DNA of 10,143 nt from DAOUKH01 sp034421515 (GTDB lineage: Bacteria; Chloroflexota; Dehalococcoidia; SHYB01): NCBI GenBank assembly GCA_034421515.1, contig DAOUKH010000016.1, positions 1 through 10,143 on the forward strand. The letters run 5' to 3'. A model generated the notes under the pieces. That model made no database searches. It worked only from the letters and a program-made list of their open reading frames with translations, and was not told the DNA's origin. The position numbers were made by a program, and so were the translations under genes. Below are positions 1-6,200 of this stretch, one piece after another. Each line of letters begins with the position of its first letter. Position 1 is the stretch's first letter.

Positions 1-87
1 GGCCCCCTCCTCATCGGCCTCCTCGACGACCACACCAAACGCATCGCCAAGACCCCTGTCAAAGTGTTACCTATGTCCCCGGTCTAA
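1..87 (+). CDS. C-terminal tail of a probable IS transposase (5' truncated by window edge)
   Basis: An open frame enters from the left edge and ends at TAA (85-87), giving 28 residues that begin GPLLIGLLDDHTKR and end KVLPMSPV. The last eight residues are encoded by the first copy of a tandem repeat (65-108) resembling the end of IS481-like elements. Transposase genes of such elements often read into their terminal sequence, so I infer that this is the end of a DDE integrase-type transposase. No catalytic residues are in view, and the family call rests on the tail and the repeats only. It points rightward, convergent with the SRPBCC gene at 154-627. It could instead be a decayed remnant or chance open frame. 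Confidence 0.4.
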   Translation, partial: GPLLIGLLDDHTKRIAKTPVKVLPMSPV

Positions 88-108
88 CTGTCACCCATGT
101 GCCCGGCC
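65..108 (+). repeat. Tandem 20-base repeat, probable IS-end sequence
   Basis: Two direct copies lie 24 bases apart: TGTTACCTATGTCCCCGGTC (65-84) and TGTCACCCATGTGCCCGGCC (89-108), identical at 16 of 20 positions. The first overlaps the end and stop codon of the partial transposase frame. Tandem TGTYACCYATGT..CCGG units are, from memory, common beside IS481-like integrase-core transposases, where they may serve as transposase binding sites. The boundary between element and host DNA cannot be fixed from one side; it probably lies just right of 108. Confidence 0.5.
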
Positions 109-121
109 CTTCAAGAGGGCC
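105..121. other. Small hairpin between IS end and SRPBCC gene
   Basis: GGCCCT (105-110) pairs with AGGGCC (116-121) around a 5-base loop. It sits 33 bases past the SRPBCC stop codon on the minus strand and could help end that transcript or the IS transcript. There is no T-run on either side, so it is not a canonical intrinsic terminator. A second weaker pairing, GGGCCA (117-122) with TGGCCC (132-137), overlaps it. Confidence 0.3.
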
Positions 122-153
122 AGGGCGGGGATGGCCCCCAAGCGTCGAGCAAG

Positions 154-627
154 CTACAGCTTGCCGGTGACGTGGACGTTGATCTTCTCGAGCGTTTCGT
201 TGAGCTCGCGGCCCATGACGCGGCCCCCAAAGAGGACGCTCTGAATCCAGGGGATGCCGATGCGGGCGGTCCAACGATAGGTGACGGTGACCTTCGAGGC
301 GCCGCCTTCGTCCACCGATTGGATATCGACGGTCGTGGTGAAGTCACGGACGCCGACAACCTCGGAATCGTCGATCGTCTCGCGGCGGTGGGCGAGCGTG
401 AGACGGCGCCCGGGTTCCCACTCGACGACCTCCTGCTCGACTTGGAGGTCGTGCTGGTAGAGCATCCGCTCCATGCGGTGGCGCCGGCCGACCCCATCGG
501 CAGGGCCGTCCACGTGCTGAGCGGAGACGACGCCGGGGTGCCAGGATGCGAGCCCTTCAATCGTAGAAATCAGGGCCCATATCTCGTGCGGCGCTGCGTT
601 GATGCGTCGGTTGCGTGAGGCCTTCAT
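154..627 (-). CDS. SRPBCC-fold protein (polyketide cyclase/dehydrase-like, START-related)
   Basis: This encodes 157 residues, the usual size of a single SRPBCC (Bet v 1-like/START) domain that encloses hydrophobic ligands. Visible hallmarks are an N-terminal strand followed by INAAPHEIWALISTIEGLASWHP (residues 9-31, split: strand, PHEIWALI helix, WHP), a strand-rich centre with EWEPGRRLTLAHR (69-81), and a long C-terminal helix around 134-150 (GGRVMGRELNETLEKI). The frame is open further upstream to 744, but that extension overlaps the amidohydrolase and its sequence is low-complexity Arg-rich, so the start at 627 is chosen. The start is 8 bases after the amidohydrolase stop, so the two are probably co-transcribed and translationally coupled; the Shine-Dalgarno is weak. 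The ligand or enzymatic activity cannot be told from sequence. No signal peptide is visible, so it is probably cytoplasmic. Confidence 0.85.
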   Translation of the reverse strand: MKASRNRRINAAPHEIWALISTIEGLASWHPGVVSAQHVDGPADGVGRRHRMERMLYQHDLQVEQEVVEWEPGRRLTLAHRRETIDDSEVVGVRDFTTTVDIQSVDEGGASKVTVTYRWTARIGIPWIQSVLFGGRVMGRELNETLEKINVHVTGKL

Positions 628-635
628 CGTTCGGC

Positions 636-1742
636 CTAGTTGAAGCCGTACAGCCGGGCGGCGTTGCCGGCAATGATCTTGTGGGCCTCGTCCTCGGGGA
701 TGTCGCCGACGAGCCGGTCGATCATCTCCCGCGACTTCGGCCACGTGCTGTCGAGGTGGGGGTAGTCAGTGGACCACATCAGGTTGTCGACGCCGGTGAT
801 GGCCCGCGACAGGATGCCGGAGCGGTCCCGCATGAAGGTGAGGTAGGTGTTGCGCTTCATGTACTCGCTGGGGAGCGTGTCCATCGGAATGACGAAGGTG
901 TGGAAGGGGCGGCGGCGGTCGAAGAGGTAGTCGATCCGCTCGGTGAAGTAGGCGGCCCACCCGATGTCGTTCTCCGCGGAGACGATGCGCAAGTTCGGAT
1001 AACGGTGGAAGACGCCGCCGAAGATCATGCGGGCGAGGGCGTCCTGGATGGCGAAGCACTCGGTCGCGCCGCTGGCGAGCCGGCTGACGCTGTCGGGCAG
1101 CTGGGTGGCGCGCCGGCGCTCGGTGAGTATGTGGAGGCTGATCGGCATATCTGCGGCCTCGGCCGCGGCCCACAGCGGATCGAAGTGCGGCTTGTCGTAG
1201 GTCGTCTCCGGGTCGGTGCTGACCGCGACCGAGACCCCGGCGAGCCCGATCTCCTTGCAGCGGTGCAGTTCGCCGACGGCGGCCTCCATGTCGTCGATCG
1301 GAATGAGGCCGATGCCCTTGAAGGTATCGGGATAGGGGTTACAGAAGTCGGCCATCCACGAGTTGTAGGCACGGAAGCACGCGAGCTGGTAGGGAATGTC
1401 GGAGATACCGAACATGCGCAGCGCGATCGAGGGGTAGAGGACCTCGGCCTCAACGCCGTCGGACGCGATCTCGCCGATGCGGGCACTGGAGTCGTAGGCG
1501 CCCTTTGGGGCGTCGCTCTCATAGCTTCCGAGGTTGGAGACCTTGTCGACGGAACGCCCGGCGGCGGAGACCGCGCCGACCTGGATCAGGGCAACGCCGC
1601 CGTCGCACTTGAACACGTCCTTGCCCTTCTCCCGTTCGCAGTGCGGCGCACGGTCCTTGAACTCCGGTTCGATGTAGTCGAGCCAGAGGTTGGGCGGCTC
1701 GATGACATGCGAATCGGCCGAGATGATCTTCTTGGAGGTCAT
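636..1742 (-). CDS. Metal-dependent amidohydrolase, TIM-barrel (amidohydrolase 2 / ACMSD-like family)
   Basis: This encodes 368 residues, a normal length for the amidohydrolase 2 (PF04909-type) family, which includes ACMSD and resorcylate/dihydroxybenzoate decarboxylases as well as many uncharacterised hydrolases. The N-terminus carries SADSHVIEP (8-16), where D10-x-H12 is the first-strand metal motif; here Asp replaces the first His of the common HxH. Further likely metal ligands are H204 in SLHIL and D326 in WSTDYPH (323-329). The C-terminus ends with the family-type IIAGNAARLYGF (356-367). AGAGGA lies about 7 bases before the ATG at 1742, supporting the start. It follows the vWA gene by 44 bases and precedes the SRPBCC gene by 8. 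Amidohydrolase-SRPBCC pairs suggest catabolism of an aromatic or other cyclic carboxylate, but the substrate is unknown and it may be a decarboxylase rather than a hydrolase. Confidence 0.88.
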   Translation of the reverse strand: MTSKKIISADSHVIEPPNLWLDYIEPEFKDRAPHCEREKGKDVFKCDGGVALIQVGAVSAAGRSVDKVSNLGSYESDAPKGAYDSSARIGEIASDGVEAEVLYPSIALRMFGISDIPYQLACFRAYNSWMADFCNPYPDTFKGIGLIPIDDMEAAVGELHRCKEIGLAGVSVAVSTDPETTYDKPHFDPLWAAAEAADMPISLHILTERRRATQLPDSVSRLASGATECFAIQDALARMIFGGVFHRYPNLRIVSAENDIGWAAYFTERIDYLFDRRRPFHTFVIPMDTLPSEYMKRNTYLTFMRDRSGILSRAITGVDNLMWSTDYPHLDSTWPKSREMIDRLVGDIPEDEAHKIIAGNAARLYGFN

Positions 1743-1786
1743 AGGGCGTTCCTCTTATGTCGGTGGATGGCGTACAGGTGGGGGCG

Positions 1787-3802
1787 CTACGCCACGCGGC
1801 GGCGCTTGTTGTTCATGAAGTCGACGAGGACGTACTCGCCGAGCTTGTCGGGCGAGGCGTAGAAGGCCCGCCCGCGGTTGATGCGGGTGAGCATGTTCAC
1901 GAAATCGAGGAGCGGGTAGCTGTTCTCCAGCATGAAGGTGTTGATCGTGATCCCCTCCTGGGTGCAGCGGCGGACCTCCTTCAGCGTCTCGCGGATCGTC
2001 ATCGGCGAGGGCGGATAGCTGAACAGCGGCACCCCGTGGTCGAGGTGGGCGGTGGGCTCGCCGTCGGTGACCATGATCACCTGCCGCGTTCCGCCCTTGT
2101 GCTTGGAGAGCAGCTTGCGCGACAGCATGAGCGCGTGGTGCATGTTGGTGCCCGATATGCCGGTGTCCCAGCTCAGCTCCGCCATATCGTCGTCGTTGAA
2201 CCGGTGCGCGAGGTCGGAGAAGCCGATGATGTACAGCGCGTCGCGGGGGAACTTGCTGCGGATCAGCGTGTGGAGAGCGATGGCCACCTTCTTGGCGGCG
2301 GTGAAGTTGCCGTAGTAGCCCATCGACCGGCTGCGGTCGATCAGGAGACAGGTCGCCGCCTGGGTGGTGTGGTCGACACGCTGGACCTCGAAGTCGTCGA
2401 CGCTCATGCGGAGCGGCGTCCCATGGCCCTCGCGGCGCACCGTGTTGAGCAGCGACTTCTGGAGATCGACGGCGAACTCGTCGCCGAACTCCCACGGTTT
2501 GGTCTCGCCGTTGTGCTCGCCGCCGACGCCCCGGTAGCGGATCTCGTGGGCCCCGGTGCGGTCCTTCCGGAGTTGCGCGAAGATATCGCGGATCGCCTTG
2601 TCCCCGATCTTGCGGACGCCGCGGGGCGTCAATTCGAGCTTGTCGCCTTTGCGCCGTACGTAGCCGGCCTCCTCCAGGCGGCGCATCATCTCCTTGAGCT
2701 CTTCCCACGAGCGCCGGGCCTCTTCACCGAGCAGCTCGGCGAGCTTCTCCTCGTCGACACGGTCCAGATCGCCGGGGCCGCGGACGGTGTCGAGCTGGTT
2801 CTCCAGCGTGTCCATCTGCTGGAGTTGGTCCATGAGCTTCATGGCCTCCTCCAGTGAGATTTCCTCGTCGCCGGAGAAGCGGTAGCGCTGGCTGAGCTCG
2901 TCGGGAGGCGCGAGGCGGTCCATCAAGGAGGCGAGCTGGGCGAGCTCCATCTGCATGTCCTCGTCGAACAGGCCCTCCATCATCTCCTGGAACTCGCGCC
3001 GCGTCTCCGCGTCCATGCTGTTGAGCAGCGACTCGGCCTGCGCCATCCGGTCTTGGAGCTGGTCGATAAGCTCGTCCATGTCGCGCGGCGGGTTGTCGCC
3101 GAAGGCCGGGCCGTACTGCTGCATGAAGCGGTCGAACTGCTCCTGCGACAGGTTGCCCTGCATGTGCTGCTGCATCATCTGGTTCAGGTCTTGCAGCATC
3201 TGACGCATGCCCGCCATCTGCTCGGGCGTCATGCTCTGCATCGACTGCTGCATGTCTTGGAAGTACTGCTGCATGGCCTGCTTCTTCAGCTCGTCCATCA
3301 GCTCCTCGTACTTCCGGCGCGCCTCCGGGTCCATGAAGTCGTACTCGCCCAGCTCCTTGATCTGGCCGGCGGGCGACTCCGGGAGGTTGTCCAACGACTC
3401 CAGCCGCTTGTTCGCCAGCGACTGCATCATGTCGAGGAGGTCGCGCTGGGAGGGATCGGACTCGGCCTGCTTGCGGGCATCGTCGAGGCGTTCGTCGATC
3501 CCCTTGCGCTCCGTATCGACGATGTCCTTCAGGCGCTCCTCGATGTCCTTCATCGTGGAGCTGAGGTCGTACTGCTGGAGGTACTGCTCGCGCCGCTGCT
3601 TGAGGCGTTCGAGCATCTCCTTGATCCCCTGGGTGCGCTGGCCGGAGCGGTTGTCCATGCCGCGCTGCATGAGGCGCTGAAGCGCGCGCATGACGCTGTT
3701 GTCGGCGAAGAGATCGTTGGAGATCTCGTCCATCACCTCGTCGGCTTGGATCTCGAACGGCTCCTGGGAGCCGTCCCAGCGTGAGTAGCGCAGGCCTGTC
3801 AT
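1787..3802 (-). CDS. vWA-domain protein with Gln/Met-rich helical N-terminal region
   Basis: This encodes 671 residues. The C-terminal ~190 form a von Willebrand A domain with a complete MIDAS: DRSRS (489-493, DxSxS), T552 in SGTNMH, and D580 in VTDGEPT. Residues ~160-300 are highly helical, acidic and unusually rich in Gln and Met (for example MQQYFQDMQQSMQSM at 177-191). Residues ~365-410 look like a small winged helix (LEEAGYVRRKGDKLELTPRG). The start ATG at 3802 gives MTGLRYSRWDG, which I recognise as the typical opening of this family. The frame is open further to 4576 but that part is a shadow of the HEAT gene. Such vWA proteins normally act with a MoxR/Mg-chelatase-like AAA+ ATPase in metal insertion or complex assembly; none is present in the window. 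No signal peptide or membrane segment is seen, so it is probably cytoplasmic. A promoter candidate and leader hairpin lie just upstream. The biological target is unknown. Confidence 0.88.
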   Translation of the reverse strand: MTGLRYSRWDGSQEPFEIQADEVMDEISNDLFADNSVMRALQRLMQRGMDNRSGQRTQGIKEMLERLKQRREQYLQQYDLSSTMKDIEERLKDIVDTERKGIDERLDDARKQAESDPSQRDLLDMMQSLANKRLESLDNLPESPAGQIKELGEYDFMDPEARRKYEELMDELKKQAMQQYFQDMQQSMQSMTPEQMAGMRQMLQDLNQMMQQHMQGNLSQEQFDRFMQQYGPAFGDNPPRDMDELIDQLQDRMAQAESLLNSMDAETRREFQEMMEGLFDEDMQMELAQLASLMDRLAPPDELSQRYRFSGDEEISLEEAMKLMDQLQQMDTLENQLDTVRGPGDLDRVDEEKLAELLGEEARRSWEELKEMMRRLEEAGYVRRKGDKLELTPRGVRKIGDKAIRDIFAQLRKDRTGAHEIRYRGVGGEHNGETKPWEFGDEFAVDLQKSLLNTVRREGHGTPLRMSVDDFEVQRVDHTTQAATCLLIDRSRSMGYYGNFTAAKKVAIALHTLIRSKFPRDALYIIGFSDLAHRFNDDDMAELSWDTGISGTNMHHALMLSRKLLSKHKGGTRQVIMVTDGEPTAHLDHGVPLFSYPPSPMTIRETLKEVRRCTQEGITINTFMLENSYPLLDFVNMLTRINRGRAFYASPDKLGEYVLVDFMNNKRRRVA

Positions 3803-3815
3803 GAATGAAGGGGCC

Positions 3816-3845
3816 TTTCGCGCCGCGCCGCCGGCGGGCGCGAAA
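3816..3845 (-). other. Leader hairpin before the vWA gene (possible translation control or attenuator)
   Basis: TTTCGCGCC (3816-3824) and GGCGCGAAA (3837-3845) form a perfect 9-bp stem. The 12-base interior can add four more pairs (3826-3829 with 3833-3836) after one bulged base. In the minus-strand transcript the hairpin would begin within a few bases of the predicted start site. Its 3' arm contains the AAA of the only Shine-Dalgarno-like AAAGG (3818 to 3814), about 11 bases before the ATG. It lacks a following T-run on the minus strand, which argues against an ordinary terminator of the HEAT gene. Confidence 0.5.
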
Positions 3846-3853
3846 TTTGGGCA

Positions 3854-3883
3854 ATGATACGCCGCACGCTCGCGGGGCGGCAA
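3854..3883 (-). promoter_or_regulatory. Candidate sigma-70-type promoter for the vWA gene
   Basis: On the minus strand, TTGCCG (3883-3878) and TATCAT (3859-3854) are separated by 18 bases and match 4/6 and 5/6 of the consensus. The site is in the 95-base gap between the HEAT stop codon and the vWA start, followed by an AT-rich AAATTT. A start site near 3847 would give a ~45-base leader consisting mainly of the hairpin at 3816-3845. This could make vWA-amidohydrolase-SRPBCC a separate unit from tldD-tldE-HEAT. Confidence 0.4.
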
Positions 3884-3897
3884 GGGAGGGCGCGGGC

Positions 3898-4845
3898 CTA
3901 GTTCTGCGACGCCGGCGAATCGCGGTTGAGCAGGTCGACGCTGAGCGGGTCGTCGTCGAACTCGGCGATTTCTAGGGCCCCTGAGATCAGCTCCCCAACG
4001 CGGGCATCGGCCTCGCGCCGCGCCCGGCGCAGGGCGTTCTTGGCGGCCACGCCGCCGATGCGGCCGAGGCTCAGGATCGCCGCCGCCTGCACCTGGGGAT
4101 CGGGGTCGCCGACGAGCGGCAGCAGGAACTCGACGGCGTCGTCGTGGCCGAGCTCGCCCAGGGCGGCGGCGGCCTCGTACCGGAGCTCGGGGTCTTCGTT
4201 CTCCAGCTCGCCGATCAGGGTGGGCATCCAGGCCACGTCGCAGGTGCGGCCCATGGCGTAGAGGGCGCTGGCTTGCACCTTGTTGTCCTCGTTCTCGTAG
4301 GCCTCCTCGATGAGGCCGGGGACGCGGGGGTGGCGCATGGACGCCAGCGCCTCGATCGCGCGGCGGCGCACCTCGATGGATTCGATTTCGTCGTCGATGG
4401 CCTCGATGAGCGCCCCGCCGATCCGGATACCGTCCCGCTCGGACAGCCTCCCGATCTCGGCCATGAAGGAGAAGCGGCCCAATGCCTGCGCGGCGGCGGC
4501 ACGGACCGGCTCCGAGGGGTCGCCGCGCAGGGCGCTCAGCAGGGGGCCGATGAGCGTCCGCTCCTCGCATTCCCACAGCCCGGCGATGGCGCGGAGGCGC
4601 ACGTCGTCGTGGTCGTCGTCGAGGGCGACTCTGAACAGTGCGTTGAAGTCGAGCTCAACGTTGTCCTCGGCCATCTCGGCGAAGTAGGCGACGGCGGTCA
4701 GGCGGTCCTCGTCCGCGGCGTCGGCCCACGCCCGCCTGAACGCGGCGAGCTCGTCACCGGCGAGGTCGGACAGCTCGGCAAGGGCCGAGCGGGTAAGCTG
4801 CGCGCCGGGGTCGCGCAGGGTGGCAAGCGCCTCTTCGACCGACAT
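3898..4845 (-). CDS. HEAT-repeat protein (PBS-lyase-like HEAT repeats)
   Basis: This encodes 315 residues, acidic, built almost entirely of paired helices. Clear HEAT units include DDVRLRAIAGLWE (80-92), EPVRAAAAQALGRF (112-125), IEVRRRAIEALASM (157-170), NKVQASALYAMGRT (188-201), PELRYEAAAALGEL (219-232) and PQVQAAAILSLGRIGG (250-265). Each has the D/E-x-V-R...A...LG pattern typical of bacterial PBS-lyase HEAT-like repeats. Such proteins form curved scaffolds for protein-protein contacts; no catalytic motif is visible. It starts at 4845 behind a purine-rich AGGGAGGGGG stretch, 28 bases after the tldE stop, so it is very likely co-transcribed with tldD-tldE. Gene order suggests it works with TldD/E or with the downstream vWA protein, but this is inference. 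A true phycobilisome lyase role is unlikely since no phycobilisome genes are in sight. Confidence 0.88.
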   Translation of the reverse strand: MSVEEALATLRDPGAQLTRSALAELSDLAGDELAAFRRAWADAADEDRLTAVAYFAEMAEDNVELDFNALFRVALDDDHDDVRLRAIAGLWECEERTLIGPLLSALRGDPSEPVRAAAAQALGRFSFMAEIGRLSERDGIRIGGALIEAIDDEIESIEVRRRAIEALASMRHPRVPGLIEEAYENEDNKVQASALYAMGRTCDVAWMPTLIGELENEDPELRYEAAAALGELGHDDAVEFLLPLVGDPDPQVQAAAILSLGRIGGVAAKNALRRARREADARVGELISGALEIAEFDDDPLSVDLLNRDSPASQN

Positions 4846-4873
4846 GTCCGGGCCGCCCCCTCCCTTCGCGGGC

Positions 4874-6190
4874 CTATTGCTTCGAGGATACGGTCACGCC
4901 GTCGCAGCAGATGGGCGGGGTGGAGAGCGACCCGCCGACCCATTCCGCCTCACCGCCGAGGTAGGCGATATCCTTCAGGGCTTCGTAGACGTTGCCGGAG
5001 ATCATGGTGTCCTTCACCCGCCCGGCGATCTCGCCGTTGACGATGCGGTAGCCGAGGAGGACGTTGCCGCCGAACTCGCCGCCGAGCACGTTCCCCTGCC
5101 CTGCGCCGAGCAACTGCTCGACGAGTACGCCGTCGTCGATCGAGGCGATCATGCCGGCGGTGGCCACGTCGCCGGGGCCGACGAAGAGGACGCCGGAGGA
5201 TGGGGCGGGTAAGCTCCCCAAGGCGCGGGCGGCGCTGCCGGTAGAGGCCGCGCCGGCCTGGCCGGCGGTCTGCAGGTCGAAGAGGAAGGCGGCGGGCTTG
5301 CCGCCCTCGATGAGAGCGGTGCGGCGGGTGGGCACGCCCTCGGCGTCGGCGGGGGCGCTGCCGGGCCGCAGGGGAACGGTGGCATCGTCGACCAAGTTGA
5401 AGCGGGCGTCGAGCATCTGCTCGCCGAGCCTGCCTTCAAGGGGCGAGGCGCCCTGGACGACGGTGCGCCCGTTGAGCGCGGTCATTAGCGGCTGGAGCAG
5501 GGCCGAGGCGACCCCCCGCGGGCTGAACATGACCTTGCCCTTGCCCGCCGGCGCCGAGGCCGTCTCCTTGGCGCGCTCGAACTGCTGGACAACGCGGCCG
5601 ATGACGGCGGCGGGGTCGACGTCGGGGGAGGTCGAGGAGGCCCAATCGCCGACGAAGAGCATATCGGAGCCGCGCACCAGCGTCCCGTGCAGGGCCACCG
5701 CATAGGAAGACCGCTCGTAGGCGGCACTCCCGCCGTTCGAGTTGGCGATCTCGACGGCGCCCACGGCGCGCGTGACGCCGGCCTCGCAGACGAGGTCGTC
5801 GTGCTGCTCGCGGAGGGCGTCGATCATCGTCTGGCCGGTCTTCACCATCTCCTCGATGGAGACATCCTCGATCTTGGCGTCGTAGACGGGGACGCCGGCG
5901 TAGGTTTCGGGGCCGGGGAGGTCGAACTTGGCGGCGGCGCCGAAGTCGGCAAGCTCGACGGCGCGCTCCACGAGGCCGTCGACGTCGGCGCTGTCGTTGG
6001 TGGCGGAGAAGCCGATGCGTCCGTCGCGGACGATGCGGAGGGCCATGCCCGACGACTCCTTGGTCTCGAGCATCTTGAGGCGGTTGGCCTCGAAGCTGAC
6101 CGGCGTCTCGCGGCGCTGGACGCGGTAGACCTCCGCCTGCTCGGCGTGGCCTTTGGCCTTCTCAAGGGCCTCTTGGACGACGGAGTGCAT
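4874..6190 (-). CDS. tldE: TldE/PmbA, non-catalytic partner of the TldD metalloprotease
   Basis: This encodes 438 residues, close to the ~450 of Escherichia coli TldE (PmbA). It has the PmbA/TldD N-terminal domain (ETPVSFEANRLKML at 28-41, then SSGMALRIVRDGRIGFS), the middle domain, and the C-terminal GGEFGGNVLLGYRIVNGEIAGR stretch (around 384-406, given here in part) followed by GNVYEALKDI. As expected for TldE it lacks the HExxxH zinc motif. TldE forms a heterodimer with TldD that degrades short or unfolded peptides; known roles include microcin B17 maturation and CcdA antitoxin turnover. The start at 6190 is 10 bases after the tldD stop, with TAGGCGG around that stop as a plausible ribosome site. 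The C-terminus has an unusual paired Cys (PICCDG). Cytoplasmic. Confidence 0.93.
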   Translation of the reverse strand: MHSVVQEALEKAKGHAEQAEVYRVQRRETPVSFEANRLKMLETKESSGMALRIVRDGRIGFSATNDSADVDGLVERAVELADFGAAAKFDLPGPETYAGVPVYDAKIEDVSIEEMVKTGQTMIDALREQHDDLVCEAGVTRAVGAVEIANSNGGSAAYERSSYAVALHGTLVRGSDMLFVGDWASSTSPDVDPAAVIGRVVQQFERAKETASAPAGKGKVMFSPRGVASALLQPLMTALNGRTVVQGASPLEGRLGEQMLDARFNLVDDATVPLRPGSAPADAEGVPTRRTALIEGGKPAAFLFDLQTAGQAGAASTGSAARALGSLPAPSSGVLFVGPGDVATAGMIASIDDGVLVEQLLGAGQGNVLGGEFGGNVLLGYRIVNGEIAGRVKDTMISGNVYEALKDIAYLGGEAEWVGGSLSTPPICCDGVTVSSKQ

Positions 6191-6200
6191 GGGACGCCGC

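Noticed and set aside
628..744. Upstream start for the SRPBCC gene at 744
   Set aside because: The extension overlaps the end of the amidohydrolase and encodes an Arg-rich non-domain stretch; the domain begins right after the ATG at 627.
615..1862. Long plus-strand open frame (415 codons) opposite the amidohydrolase
   Set aside because: It is antisense to a well-supported family member, has low-complexity Val/Gly/Asp composition typical of a GC-rich shadow frame, and shows no recognisable domain. The same holds for the plus-strand frames at 1757-2857, 4144-5040 and 6153-7457.
3916..3923. CGAATCGC inside the HEAT gene as a third copy of the palindromic repeat
   Set aside because: Only 8 bases match, there is no palindromic partner, and it lies within well-supported coding sequence.
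3803..4576. N-terminal extension of the vWA frame to 929 residues
   Set aside because: The extra part is Arg/Pro/Ala-rich and overlaps the HEAT-repeat gene on the same strand in another frame; the recognised family N-terminus starts at 3802.
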